Shown: positions 15,400-24,430, counted from the stretch's first letter. The stretch: 64,000 nucleotides of DNA from Candidatus Electrothrix communis (GCA_030644725.1 CP130629.1:4603501-4667500); one strand, 5' to 3'. Translations and numbers: made by a program. Notes: generated by a model from the letters alone, not told the origin.

Positions 15400-16232
15400 T
15401 TACGAGATCGAAACCTTTTTTCCAGGGACGTCTGATTGCTATAGGCGGGAATGAAGACAAGGTTGATGAATTAGTTGTCCTGAAACGAGTTGTTCAGGAA
15501 GTTGGAAAAAGCGAATACAAGGTGGGGGTAATCACCACAGCGAGCGATGAACCGGAACAGCGGGGCAAGCAATATCACGAGGTCTTCACCACTCTTAAGG
15601 CATCAGCAATAGAAATATTAAATATTGAAACAAGGGCGCAGGCAAACAACAGAACTCTTGCCAAGAAGCTCGAAGATGCTGATCTGATTTTTCTTGCCGG
15701 TGGCGATCAACTGCGTTTGACAACCATTTTGGGAGGATCAGGAACACTCAACATCATTCAAAATCGACTTGAAGCAGGAGCCCTTGTCGCCGGGACCAGT
15801 GCCGGGGCCGCTGTGTTCTCCGACACCATGATTTATGAAGGAAAAAGTGAAGAAGGGTTATTTAAAGGAAGAGTACTCACTACATCGGGATTCGGTTTTG
15901 TGGAAGGTATCGTCTTTGATACTCATTTTATGACAAGAGGCCGCTTTGGACGTTTGGTCCAGATTGTGACAACGAACCCAACCTGTATCGGGGTCGGCAT
16001 TGATGAAGATTCAGGTGTTGTTCTGAAGGGAGACGGGACTATCGAGGTAATCGGTACAGGGCAAGTCATTATCGTTGACGGCAGCGATATCGCCCAATCC
16101 AACATAATAGACATTAAACCTGGAGGACCCATTGCCGTGGAAAATGTGCGCATTCACTCCTTAGTGAATGGATATGGATATGATTTCAAAAACAGGCGTT
16201 TTTTAGCCCCGTCAAACAACAATCCGGTGTAG
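15396..16232 (+). CDS. cphB: Cyanophycinase
   Basis: 278 residues from ATG 15396, overlapping the asparaginase stop (ATGA); a start further upstream would lie inside that gene. S51-family serine exopeptidase that releases beta-Asp-Arg dipeptides from cyanophycin. Visible motifs: IAIGGNEDK, LAGGDQLRL (about 100-108), the nucleophile elbow GTSAGAAVF with Ser135, and FDTHFMTRGRFGRL followed by GVGIDEDSG, all characteristic. Located between an isoaspartyl peptidase, which finishes the dipeptide, and cyanophycin synthetase, so the operon encodes synthesis and full breakdown. Cytoplasmic; no signal peptide. Confidence 0.95.
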   Translation: MITRSKPFFQGRLIAIGGNEDKVDELVVLKRVVQEVGKSEYKVGVITTASDEPEQRGKQYHEVFTTLKASAIEILNIETRAQANNRTLAKKLEDADLIFLAGGDQLRLTTILGGSGTLNIIQNRLEAGALVAGTSAGAAVFSDTMIYEGKSEEGLFKGRVLTTSGFGFVEGIVFDTHFMTRGRFGRLVQIVTTNPTCIGVGIDEDSGVVLKGDGTIEVIGTGQVIIVDGSDIAQSNIIDIKPGGPIAVENVRIHSLVNGYGYDFKNRRFLAPSNNNPV

Positions 16233-16236
16233 AGAG

Positions 16237-18849
16237 ATGATTGAGATAAAAGAGTTACGAGCATTACAAGGCCCCAATAGACATACTCGCCATTCGGCAA
16301 TATTCATGGTTCTGGATATCAAAGACTACGAAAGTCAGCCTTCAGACAAGATAGAAGGCTTTTCGACTCGGCTATTGGAACTTATTCCAAGCCTTCAAGA
16401 GCATGGATGCTCCATTGGAAAACCTGGTGGCTTTGTCCAACGGCTTGAGGATGGAACCTGGGCCGGTCACATTATAGAGCATATCGCCATTGAGCTGCAA
16501 TGTCTGGCCGGAATGGAGGTCGGCTATGGGAAGACCTTGAACACAGCGAAAAAGGGAATGTACATCGTAGTGTTCCGCTACCTCGTAGAATCCGTGGGGT
16601 TACAGGCGGCAAAGAAAGCGGTCTCCCTGTTCGAAGCTCTAGCGGCAGGAGAGAGCTTCGACATCAGCCAGGTTGTTTTCGATCTCAAGGTACTGCGCGA
16701 AGATGATATGCTGGGACCGACCACCTGGAGCATTGTTAAAGAAGCCAAGTCAAGAGGTATTCCTTTTATTCGTCTGAATAAAGATAGTTATATTCAGTTG
16801 GGGTACGGTGCCCATCAGAAAAGGATTCAGGCTTCCATAACAAGTCAAACTTCAGCCATTGCCGTGGAAATCGCCGATGACAAGACAAGTGTGAAGGAGC
16901 AGCTGAAAAAATCAGGGATTCCAGTTCCCAAGGGCCGAATGGTTGCAACGGAAGAAGAGGCAATAGCCGTATTCAATGAAATCGGAGTCGCTGTTGTTGT
17001 CAAGCCGAATATAGGAAATCATGGTAATGGTTCCACCATCAATATTACCAGTCAGGATCAATTAAAAAATGCTTTCCAAGCAGCTAAAGCCTACTGTCCT
17101 GATGTAATTATTGAAGAATATATTCATGGCTTTGATTTTCGCCTGTTGGTCATCAATGGCAAGTTAGTCGCCGCAGCCAGACGAGAACCTGCTCATGTTA
17201 TCGGCGATGGAATATCCCCCATCGAAGATCTCATTCAGAAAACCAATACAGATCCCCGTCGAGGGTTTGGTCATGAAAAAGTGTTAACACGAATCAAAAT
17301 CGATAACATGACGGAACGACTCTTAACCATCAGAGGACTTTCACCGGATTCTTCCCCGGATAAAGGAAAGAAAGTGTATCTGAAGACAACCGCTAATCTT
17401 AGCCAAGGAGGGACTGCCACCGACGTTACTGATGAGGTAAACCCCGAGATCCGTCTCATGGCTGAACGAACCGCTCGGATTATCGGTATGGATTGTGTTG
17501 GAGTAGACGCGCTAGCGCGTGACATATCGCTTCCCCTGGATCAATCCGGTATACGGGTGGTTGAAGTAAATGCAGCACCCGGCTTCCGGATGCACCTAGA
17601 TCCGACAAACGGCAAAGCTCGTGCTGTTGCCAAACCGCTGGTGGATATGCTGTTCCCCAACGGGTACGCTCAGGTTCCTGTTGTGGCCGTAACCGGGACA
17701 AACGGAAAAACAACGACCTGTAAACTGCTTACACATACCTTGAAGTATTCGGGAAAAAATGTTGGCCTAGCCTGCACCACCGGTATTGAAATTGACGGGC
17801 ACCCTATCTTGACCGGAGACTACAGCGGCCCTGAGGGAGCGGGCATTGTGGTCAGAGAACCGACGGTGGACCACATCGTCCTGGAAGTCGCCCGAGGGGG
17901 AATTGTTAGACGGGGTCTCGGGGTTGATGAAGTTGACGTGGGTGTCCTGCTCAATATAGGCAAGGACCATATCGGAACAGACTGGATCGAAACCCAGAGA
18001 GATCTGAGTCTGGCCAAGTCCACAGTCGTGGAAGCGGTCAAAAAATCAGGAATTTCAGTTCTCAACGCAGATGACGCCGTGACCATGAGCGTTTTGGATC
18101 GTGCCTGCGGCAATATCATTTTATTTTCTCTTCATCCTGATAATCCGACACTGGGAGAACATATAAAGGAAGGGGGAACTGTTGTCACAGTCGACAAACG
18201 CAATGTTATCATTCGAAACAGCGAACTGGATATCATTATCTGCGAGCTTGAAAAAATTCCTATCACCTTTGGAGGAATCGTTGATTTTAACATCTCCAAT
18301 GCTCTCGCCGCTGTCGGGGCTCTGCATGGATTACATCTCCCTATAGAACAAATTCGCAATGGAATCATGACATTTCATCCTTCGGCCAACCAAAACCCAG
18401 GCCGAATGAATTTATTCGATTTTCAAAAATTCAAGGTTCTTGTCGACTATGGTCATAACCAGGAATCAGCTCAGGCCATGGCCAAGTTGTTGCCTCGACT
18501 CTCGCAGGGACGAAAAGTCGCCTTATGTCACGGAACAGGCAGCCGTACCGATGAACAAATCATTAAATACGGTACGGCCTTGGCCTCGGTCTTCGATTAT
18601 ATCGTTTTGGCTGATTTAGATCCCCGCAACCGGCCTCTAGGAGAGGCTATAGAACTAGTTCGCAAGGGACTGATCAAAGGAGGCTTCAAGGAAGAACATA
18701 TCGAAATCGCTCCAGATCCTAAAAAGGCCGTGGATTGTCTTTTTGCAAAAGCTGAAATCGGAGACCTGCTGGTCGTTCATCCTGATGAACTCGAACCTGT
18801 TCTGAGTCAGGTTATGGAGCGATACCGGCAGATAGTGACGCTTATCTGA
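16237..18849 (+). CDS. cphA: Cyanophycin synthetase
   Basis: 870 residues, the usual CphA1 length. It polymerises aspartate and arginine into multi-L-arginyl-poly-L-aspartate at the expense of ATP. Order: N-terminal domain (about 1-160, with WAGHIIEHIAIELQ), ATP-grasp domain that adds Asp (about 215-475, with VVVKPNIGNHGNG and RVVEVNAAPGFRMH), and Mur-ligase-like domain that adds Arg, with P-loop GTNGKTTT (487-494), VLEVARGGIVRRG and LNIGKDHIG. It starts four bases after cphB and ends at a strong terminator. No frame damage, so the synthetase should be active. Confidence 0.97.
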   Translation: MIEIKELRALQGPNRHTRHSAIFMVLDIKDYESQPSDKIEGFSTRLLELIPSLQEHGCSIGKPGGFVQRLEDGTWAGHIIEHIAIELQCLAGMEVGYGKTLNTAKKGMYIVVFRYLVESVGLQAAKKAVSLFEALAAGESFDISQVVFDLKVLREDDMLGPTTWSIVKEAKSRGIPFIRLNKDSYIQLGYGAHQKRIQASITSQTSAIAVEIADDKTSVKEQLKKSGIPVPKGRMVATEEEAIAVFNEIGVAVVVKPNIGNHGNGSTINITSQDQLKNAFQAAKAYCPDVIIEEYIHGFDFRLLVINGKLVAAARREPAHVIGDGISPIEDLIQKTNTDPRRGFGHEKVLTRIKIDNMTERLLTIRGLSPDSSPDKGKKVYLKTTANLSQGGTATDVTDEVNPEIRLMAERTARIIGMDCVGVDALARDISLPLDQSGIRVVEVNAAPGFRMHLDPTNGKARAVAKPLVDMLFPNGYAQVPVVAVTGTNGKTTTCKLLTHTLKYSGKNVGLACTTGIEIDGHPILTGDYSGPEGAGIVVREPTVDHIVLEVARGGIVRRGLGVDEVDVGVLLNIGKDHIGTDWIETQRDLSLAKSTVVEAVKKSGISVLNADDAVTMSVLDRACGNIILFSLHPDNPTLGEHIKEGGTVVTVDKRNVIIRNSELDIIICELEKIPITFGGIVDFNISNALAAVGALHGLHLPIEQIRNGIMTFHPSANQNPGRMNLFDFQKFKVLVDYGHNQESAQAMAKLLPRLSQGRKVALCHGTGSRTDEQIIKYGTALASVFDYIVLADLDPRNRPLGEAIELVRKGLIKGGFKEEHIEIAPDPKKAVDCLFAKAEIGDLLVVHPDELEPVLSQVMERYRQIVTLI

Positions 18850-18853
18850 TTGA

Positions 18854-18892
18854 TGAAAGGCGATTTGTCTCGCCTTTCATTTCTCTTCTTTT
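18854..18892 (+). terminator. Rho-independent terminator of the cyanophycin operon
   Basis: A perfect 10-bp stem, TGAAAGGCGA with TCGCCTTTCA, around a 6-base loop, followed by TTTCTCTTCTTTT. It begins five bases after the cphA stop. Confidence 0.92.
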
Positions 18893-18972
18893 AAGGCTGC
18901 GAGCCAAAGAAAAAAATCGGGGACACGCTTTTATTTCCAATCCCGGCTACTAGAAAAAACAGATCTGTCCGA

Positions 18973-19662
18973 CTACAGCTGCCGGAACAGTCGGATGAAA
19001 TCATCCGGTATCCCCGTATCAAAAGTCATGAGCTTATGGGTGAAGGGATGGGTGAAAGAAATTGAGCGGGCATGGAGGGCGAGCCGTTTTGCACCGACGT
19101 TTTTGGTCTCGTATTTCCTGTCTCCGGCGACGGGATGGCCTTTTTCCGCAAAATGGACGCGAATCTGGTGCTTGCGGCCAGTGAGAAGATGAATGTCAAC
19201 CAAGCTGAACCGTGTTGACTCTTTTGAAACGTTGTAGGCCGTATGTGAGAGCTTCCCCTGAGCAGGATCACGAGTCGAGTAAACCTTCTGGGCTTTATTC
19301 TCGACCAGATAGGAGGAGATCGTTCCCTCTTTCTCCATCAGTTGACCGTGAACAATAGCCAGGTAGTGTTTTTCGGTATTTGCCCAATTTTCCTGCAAGA
19401 GTTTTTTGGTCTGTTCGCTTTTGGCAAAAAGAAGTACCCCGGAGGTGTCCTTATCAAGGCGATGAACCACGTAGACCCTCTTGCGTGATTTGGGATTACC
19501 CTTGCGGACATAATCATTGAGGAGATAATGAGCCGTTCTCGATTTTTCTCGATCAGTGCCGACGGTCAGCAGTCCAGCTGGTTTTACCACCACAATGATA
19601 TCTTTGTCCTCGTGTAGGATGGGCAGGCCTCTTGGTTGATGCTTCTTGGGTGGCGGGTTCAT
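18973..19662 (-). CDS. RluA-family pseudouridine synthase
   Basis: 229 residues from ATG 19662; the frame continues upstream for 77 codons but that part coincides with repeat DNA and has no family similarity. Catalytic block YVVHRLDKDTSGVLLFAK with the essential Asp70, then LLTGRKHQIRVHFAEKGHPVAGD and RLALHARSISF, identify an RluA/RluC/RluD-type enzyme. No S4 domain precedes it. Substrate (rRNA or tRNA uridine) cannot be told from sequence alone. It ends convergent to the cyanophycin operon. Confidence 0.9.
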   Translation of the reverse strand: MNPPPKKHQPRGLPILHEDKDIIVVVKPAGLLTVGTDREKSRTAHYLLNDYVRKGNPKSRKRVYVVHRLDKDTSGVLLFAKSEQTKKLLQENWANTEKHYLAIVHGQLMEKEGTISSYLVENKAQKVYSTRDPAQGKLSHTAYNVSKESTRFSLVDIHLLTGRKHQIRVHFAEKGHPVAGDRKYETKNVGAKRLALHARSISFTHPFTHKLMTFDTGIPDDFIRLFRQL

Positions 19663-19820
19663 TTTGGTCGTATTATTCAAGAGAGGAGAGTAGGTTGGAT
19701 TGAGTGCAACGCACACTGTACACCGTAACAGGGGCAGGTACAATGCAATTTCTGTGTGGAGTTGGGGAGATCGGGGGATCAGGTGAGAGAGTTGCAGGGG
19801 GAGCCGCAGGCAGCCTTGAA

Positions 19821-19905
19821 GATGAGTAGATCTGTTGAGTGCAATGAAATCAGACAATTTAAGGAATGAGCTGTCCGCTTTCGTTTTACTCAAGCAGATC
19901 TACCC
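19821..19905. repeat. MITE-like palindromic repeat, copy 2
   Basis: Same element as 11447-11534 in the same orientation. Ends are GTAGATCTG and CAGATCTAC, a perfect inverted pair here, enclosing GTTGAGTGCAATGAAATCAGA and TTTCGTTTTACTCAAGC. A degraded relative starting GTAGGTTGGATTGAGTGCAACG lies at about 19690-19740. Confidence 0.7.
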
Positions 19906-19921
19906 GGCTGATTAGCTGTGT

Positions 19922-20893
19922 TTACCGGTTTCGTCCGAACCAAATTTCTATACCGAAACGTGCATACGAGTCCGGCTGGGACTCCAGATATAATCCGTTA
20001 TTCCGGTCCATATAGGAGACCGACAGATATTCCCCATAGAAGCGTAGGTCGGACAGCAGGATGTCAAACGTGCTGCAATTCTTTTTGCATCCGGTCTTTC
20101 TATCAAAAAACGGCTGCACAGCAATACCGCCTCCCAGTTCGTGAGCATTGCTCCACGGTTCCCGCGAATCAAAACCAAGCACTCCGTTCCAGCGACCGTA
20201 GATTCGGAAGCGCATCTCGTTGCGGTCAAGAGCGAGACCGGTTCGTGAGTACCACTGCAGGACTTCCTCCGGACCGTCTTCGGCAATACGATACTGAGAA
20301 AAGACATCCACATAAGCGGTTAAAGAGCCTTCTCCCATCCTGTGTTCCCCGTACCAATCGACAGCGAGCCGCAGAAGGTTTCCGTCCTGATCAAATTCGT
20401 CGGCAGAGTCATCAGTATACACAGTGCCCGGAGAGTATTCAGCAAGGACACGTATATTATTCAGCAGATCTGCCGCAACAGACTTCCGCTCTTTAAAAAC
20501 GGGTCTGAAGGGTCTGAACCACAGACCGACACCGGGTTCAATATTGTTGATGAAAGAGAAACTGTCGCTCCAGGAATTTACTCCATGCCATACAATATAA
20601 GGGGTGAGATCAATATCTTCGTTAATCGTGTATCCGTAACGGAAGGTGTATCGGACGAACCCCTGTTCGCTGTAATCGTCATCAATGCCGCTGCGTGGTT
20701 CCTGATCACGGTGCTGTATATCAACCCAAGCTTCAATCTTTTTCGGACTCACAACGTGCTTTTCTATATGAGGAGAATCCTCGGCAAGCACTGAATTAAT
20801 CAGAGAGAGAATGAAAATGGCTACTGCTAAAGAAAAAAAGCTGGTGTGCCTTGAAACTGAAAACATCTCCATGCCCCCCTGTGGATGTTTCAT
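19922..20893 (-). CDS. Outer-membrane beta-barrel protein, unknown function
   Basis: 323 residues from the first ATG; ATGs at 20872 or 20866 are plausible too, and an AGGGGGG seven bases before 20866 favours that one. The signal peptide ends near INSVLAED. The mature protein has many alternating aromatic/polar strands (GFVRYTFRYGYTINEDIDLTPYIV, TAYVDVFSQYRI, RFGIEIWFG) typical of a 10-14 stranded barrel, with one Cys pair (GCKKNCS). It resembles the barrel part of NfrA-like outer-membrane proteins, but I cannot assign it. Next gene upstream is a small exported protein 12 bases away, so they may form an operon. Confidence 0.7.
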   Translation of the reverse strand: MKHPQGGMEMFSVSRHTSFFSLAVAIFILSLINSVLAEDSPHIEKHVVSPKKIEAWVDIQHRDQEPRSGIDDDYSEQGFVRYTFRYGYTINEDIDLTPYIVWHGVNSWSDSFSFINNIEPGVGLWFRPFRPVFKERKSVAADLLNNIRVLAEYSPGTVYTDDSADEFDQDGNLLRLAVDWYGEHRMGEGSLTAYVDVFSQYRIAEDGPEEVLQWYSRTGLALDRNEMRFRIYGRWNGVLGFDSREPWSNAHELGGGIAVQPFFDRKTGCKKNCSTFDILLSDLRFYGEYLSVSYMDRNNGLYLESQPDSYARFGIEIWFGRNR

Positions 20894-20905
20894 TCTTTGA
20901 ACTTC

Positions 20906-21325
20906 TTATTCTACAGTGAAGTTAACCAGGTCGTCACTCCAAACTGTTATCCAATTCTCTGTATCTTTTATAAGGAATTTTATTCTATACCTCCCCTTGG
21001 GTAACTCTTCATTTATTTCTACTGATAAATTTCCATTATCATCCGTGGAGATTTGGTCGAAATCACAGTAGCCCTCACCGGTTGGTTCCCAAACTTTACA
21101 GCGTTCTTTCAGCTTCTCGTTGCTGCTGTGGTTAGCTATTCCATTAATGGTTAAAACATAGTTGTGATTTGTCTTGAGTCCTGAAGCTTGTAGCTCGCCT
21201 TTAAAACTGCCGATATTGCTTCTTTCATAATTAAGATTGGTGGTTATTTGTGCAGACGCCAATGCCGGAATAAAGGCAGCTGTCAGCACTGCTGTACAAT
21301 AAATTGACTTCACCATTTTTTTCAT
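20906..21325 (-). CDS. Small secreted protein, unknown function
   Basis: 139 residues with a clear signal peptide (MKKMVKSIYCTAVLTAAFIPALASAQ). The mature domain of about 113 residues has strands such as NHNYVLTINGIANHSS, GNLSVEINEELPKGRYRIKFLIKD and WSDDLVNFTVE, a beta-sandwich look, with two cysteines (ERCKVW, GYCDF). A GAAGGGG site precedes the start. It lies between a membrane protein and a barrel protein on the same strand, all probably cotranscribed. Family not recognised. Confidence 0.75.
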   Translation of the reverse strand: MKKMVKSIYCTAVLTAAFIPALASAQITTNLNYERSNIGSFKGELQASGLKTNHNYVLTINGIANHSSNEKLKERCKVWEPTGEGYCDFDQISTDDNGNLSVEINEELPKGRYRIKFLIKDTENWITVWSDDLVNFTVE

Positions 21326-21354
21326 TTTCTACCCCTTCTTCAGATATTAACTGT

Positions 21355-22056
21355 TTAGTGTGCAAGAGTTACTGTAACCTGACTACAGGTCTGTACACCT
21401 CCTGGAGGTACAGGAAGAATTTTTACATTTGTGGCCCTCAGTTCGCTCAACTTCTCATTAGCAGCTTTGTCAGCCAGCATAACCTCAATGGTGTATCTGT
21501 CCTTAATTTTTCCCCCGACAAACCGAAGCTCTGCTTTCCACTGTTTCTTATTATCCGGAGCCACAGGAACAAGATCAGTATACTGGTGCATATTAGGATT
21601 AAATGCTGTCACCCAAAGATAGGATTCTTTCGGATATTGGCTGACAGTACCACGAATGTTAAAGGGACTTGAAACATCCTCTCCGTTCACAGGAGCAGAA
21701 ATATCCGGGGTAACCCACGGACAAGAATCCTCAACAGGTGGTGGTTTGATACCAACAGGTGCAGAACCGGAGAACCACCAAAACAGCACCACTAAAAATA
21801 ATGCAGTTCCGCCGCTTGCCTGAATAGCGGTCTTTCCAACAGTGACAACGCTATCAGGAGTCATATTAATTGTAACAGCTCCGGTAAAAAAATATCCGAA
21901 CAGCCCTGCCAATACTGCTGAGATTACAGCTAAGATTCTCTGCTTAAAGAGAGGAAGAGGATCAGGAGAAAATACAAACACCCCGATGAGAAACAGGAAA
22001 GCCAAGCTGCCAAAAATGAAGACTCCTATTATCTGTGACGAACGCTTATTCAACAT
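21355..22056 (-). CDS. Membrane-anchored protein with C-terminal extracytoplasmic domain
   Basis: 233 residues. Three hydrophobic segments lie at about residues 9-28, 39-62 and 82-97, followed by a proline-rich linker (VGIKPPPVEDSCPW) and a domain of about 120 residues with WVTAFNPNMHQYTDLVPVAPD and KDRYTIEVMLADKAANE, reminiscent of immunoglobulin-like domains that carry two conserved tryptophans. The C-terminal domain probably faces the periplasm. First gene of a three-gene leftward run with the small secreted protein and the barrel protein. Function unknown. Confidence 0.7.
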   Translation of the reverse strand: MLNKRSSQIIGVFIFGSLAFLFLIGVFVFSPDPLPLFKQRILAVISAVLAGLFGYFFTGAVTINMTPDSVVTVGKTAIQASGGTALFLVVLFWWFSGSAPVGIKPPPVEDSCPWVTPDISAPVNGEDVSSPFNIRGTVSQYPKESYLWVTAFNPNMHQYTDLVPVAPDNKKQWKAELRFVGGKIKDRYTIEVMLADKAANEKLSELRATNVKILPVPPGGVQTCSQVTVTLAH

Positions 22057-22180
22057 AATTCTGTTTCCGTTTGAAGTAGTTGTGTACGGTAACCAATAAT
22101 TATCAGAAATTTTTCTTTCATGACCTGTCTTCTTTGCTGATATCAGGTATGATTACCCCAGAAATTTTTACTGACTGCCT

Positions 22181-22399
22181 TCACCATTTCCTCCCTCCAT
22201 GCGGATGCCGATTAATATCACTCAGCCGAGTCCCGCCCGCCATCTCGTATTCATTACTATCCCTGCCGTATTTCACTTTCACCCCGGAAAGCATCAGCGA
22301 AGACAGGTCGCGAAGCGCCTTAAAGTCATTGCCCGCAGATCGGCAGAACGTTCCTGAGCAATCAGCGATGACTCGGAATAATTTGCGTTTGCAGGCCAT
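22181..22399 (-). CDS. Small basic hypothetical protein
   Basis: 72 residues from ATG 22399, selected because AAGGAGGAT sits seven bases upstream; the frame itself is open further but without a ribosome site. Sequence MACKRKLFRVIADCSGTFCR onward has three cysteines in the first third and is basic, with no signal peptide or known motif. The strong Shine-Dalgarno is the main support. Confidence 0.5.
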   Translation of the reverse strand: MACKRKLFRVIADCSGTFCRSAGNDFKALRDLSSLMLSGVKVKYGRDSNEYEMAGGTRLSDINRHPHGGRKW

Positions 22400-22626
22400 G
22401 AGACATCCTCCTTGCTGAAGGATTTTACCTGAGAGAAAAGGTAGTTGTAGGAATTTATCAACCGGTCTAAACTGTTTCCCGATACCTGTCAAGGAGTAAA
22501 AGAAATATTTGTCGAGGGAAAACAGGCAGAATATGCATGTTTTTCTTTCTGCGACAAAGGAATTTCACTCAATGATACTTTTTGACGGATCGATAAATAA
22601 GCCTTCTATTCGGTCAAACCTCAGAC

Positions 22627-22788
22627 GAGAAGTTGGTGGGTGGAGCAAGTTGAGGAGGGCACTGATGCGGGAAGCAGAGAACGGGTGGTACCGTCCTTGA
22701 CTTTGATCGCGTTCGGTAGACAGACCTGTTGAAAAGCAGGGAAGGGTTCCTGCCGTATGGTGGAGAATATACAGCAATACTGATTCGA
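22627..22788 (-). repeat. Dispersed repeat, copy B
   Basis: Reverse-complement match to 14081-14274 with an internal deletion of about 30 bases after GCAGAGAAC. A minus-strand frame over it shows SASRISALLNLLHPPTS, parallel to SASRIGTLLNLLHPST in copy A, so both derive from the same former coding sequence. The rest of 22400-22905 has no supported gene. Confidence 0.6.
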
Positions 22789-22905
22789 TAAAGAATTGCG
22801 GGGTACGAGGAGACGGCTGGTTACCTTTCAGGCACTGAACTTCAGCCGATCCGCAAGGCCCTGAAATGGCCTTATCGGTGGGTTGGAAACCTTCACAAAG
22901 AAAGA

Positions 22906-23811
22906 TCAGGAGGACAAACCGAGACAGTTTTTCGCTTCAGACTCCGTCATCCCCGAATCGACAAGGGCCTGTATGGCCTTGGTCAGGGCCTTGCCTTGTT
23001 CTTCTATCACTTTTTCTTTCTTCTCTATCATTTCTTCCTTCTTTTCTATTACTCGTTCTTTGTTCAGTATGGTCCGCTCCAGAGACTCCAGCTCGTCAAG
23101 GATATCATCTTCCAGATCCATTGTCTCGCAGACATCTTCTTCAACCGCAGCCTTGAGCAGACGACGGACGACAATTCGGAATTCTTCGGGATAGGCCTCT
23201 TCGTCCAGATTGAGGAAATGCCGACTGTCTGATGTCTGCTGACTTTGGTCAAAGATACTGAGGAGGATTTCCAGATCGTTGCGGCGTTTTTTCCTGAGCC
23301 GGGGAATCTGGATGATGTAGCTGTCGTGGGTCAGGCTTTCGATGAACTCTTCTTTATGCGCCAATTCCTTCTGGGTAGCGGCATCAATGTAGCTGCGTTG
23401 CACCTTGACCACTGGGCTTTCGGTATGTTGGAGAGGATGTCCCAGGAAGTAGATGCAGATGATGGGCAGGGCTTTTTCTTCGGAATTGTCGTCAACTTGA
23501 TAGACGTTGTTGGGATCCTGGTAATGGCCGCCGAGATATTTGCGAAAGCGCATGATATCCGTAGGCAGCTTTGCCTTTTGAATCTCGATCAGAGCCAGTT
23601 TGCGGCTGCCGTCCGGTTGAAGGATCACAGCTGAAAAGTCGATCCGAAAGACCGTGAGGTTCAGACCGATCTTTTTTCTGAACTCGGTGGGCTTGAACTC
23701 CAGGGTTTCGATTTCTTGATCAAGGATTTTGGAGAGGATCAGCTTGGCGATGCGCATATCGCCCATCAGGAATTTAAAAACAACGTCGTATATGGGGTTG
23801 GCTACTCGCAT
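22906..23811 (-). CDS. Rpn-type PD-(D/E)XK nuclease (PDDEXK_2 family)
   Basis: 301 residues. The N terminus (NPIYDVVFKFLMGD) and core follow the PDDEXK_2/Rpn pattern: conserved acidic residue in RIDFSAVIL (Asp58), then LALIEIQKAK with Glu76, Gln78 and Lys79 as the E-x-Q/K catalytic pair. After the nuclease a helical region leads to a coiled coil with repeated IEKKEEM/IEKKEKV heptads (about 235-270) and a C-terminal SGMTESEAK motif. Relatives are annotated as transposase-like and, in E. coli RpnA-E, act as recombination-promoting nucleases, with roles in phage defence proposed. Often multi-copy in large genomes. No terminal repeats are visible, so not itself a mobile element here. Confidence 0.87.
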   Translation of the reverse strand: MRVANPIYDVVFKFLMGDMRIAKLILSKILDQEIETLEFKPTEFRKKIGLNLTVFRIDFSAVILQPDGSRKLALIEIQKAKLPTDIMRFRKYLGGHYQDPNNVYQVDDNSEEKALPIICIYFLGHPLQHTESPVVKVQRSYIDAATQKELAHKEEFIESLTHDSYIIQIPRLRKKRRNDLEILLSIFDQSQQTSDSRHFLNLDEEAYPEEFRIVVRRLLKAAVEEDVCETMDLEDDILDELESLERTILNKERVIEKKEEMIEKKEKVIEEQGKALTKAIQALVDSGMTESEAKNCLGLSS

Positions 23812-24020
23812 GATTGATCGGCCTGTTGGCTCTTGGTACGTCGTGAAAAATCGGTTTTTTTCTGTTTACGGAATCATCAAAGATGACGCACTATACAACG
23901 TGACAGGAAGAGACACAAATCAATGTTCGCGTGGAGTCAGGTGGATCAAGGGGGACTGGTGAGGGGGGGGACGGGGAGGAGCTACGGTATGAGCGGAGGA
24001 CTAAGGACTAACCGTGAAGC

Positions 24021-24050
24021 AGAGGCGGCTAAAAAACTATAACCGCCTCT
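24021..24050. other. Inverted repeat downstream of a secreted-protein gene
   Basis: AGAGGCGG and CCGCCTCT form a perfect 8-bp stem around a 14-base A/T-rich loop, ten bases beyond the stop at 24060. There is no T run on the minus strand, so it may be a weak or factor-assisted terminator. Confidence 0.5.
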
Positions 24051-24059
24051 ACTTATCGC

Positions 24060-24368
24060 CTATTCCCCGACAAGCGTCACTTCTTTCCCCTCATCATCAG
24101 CAGTCACCTTGCGGGTGGCACCGTCCTTCACTTTCATTTCGCTGTCAGCCTTCAGGGTTTGATTCTGGCTTGTACCCGCATCAATGGTAGCGGTAAAATT
24201 GCCGCCGTACTGATCAATCAATTCAACCTCAATCGCTGCGGAAGAGTTGTTTTTCAGGATGACATTGACCGCATCACCGGATGCCCAACTGATTGACGCC
24301 CCGATAAACATGGTGCAACCAACCAACAATAAGCAGATTGCTTTCCGTATTGAATTATTTTTGTGCAT
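24060..24368 (-). CDS. Small secreted protein, unknown function
   Basis: 102 residues with a signal peptide ending near SISWASGD. The mature part of about 72 residues begins DAVNVILKNNSSAAIEVELID and continues with strands and charged turns (TLKADSEMKVKDGATRKV), which suggests a compact beta domain. No cysteines remain in the mature protein. It sits alone between the Rpn-type gene and a SLOG-like gene. Family not recognised. Confidence 0.7.
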   Translation of the reverse strand: MHKNNSIRKAICLLLVGCTMFIGASISWASGDAVNVILKNNSSAAIEVELIDQYGGNFTATIDAGTSQNQTLKADSEMKVKDGATRKVTADDEGKEVTLVGE

Positions 24369-24430
24369 AGGGTTTTTCCTCTCTTTTTGAGATTGGTGAT
24401 AAAGGGGAAAAGACTTTTTCCCGGAAAAAA

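Noticed and set aside
13861-18955. Similar strings near 13863-13905 and 18906-18945 (AAAATC-GGGG ... TTTCCAATCCCG)
   Set aside because: They resemble sequences seen beside REP-associated transposases, but they are short and no transposase is present, so I do not call an insertion sequence.
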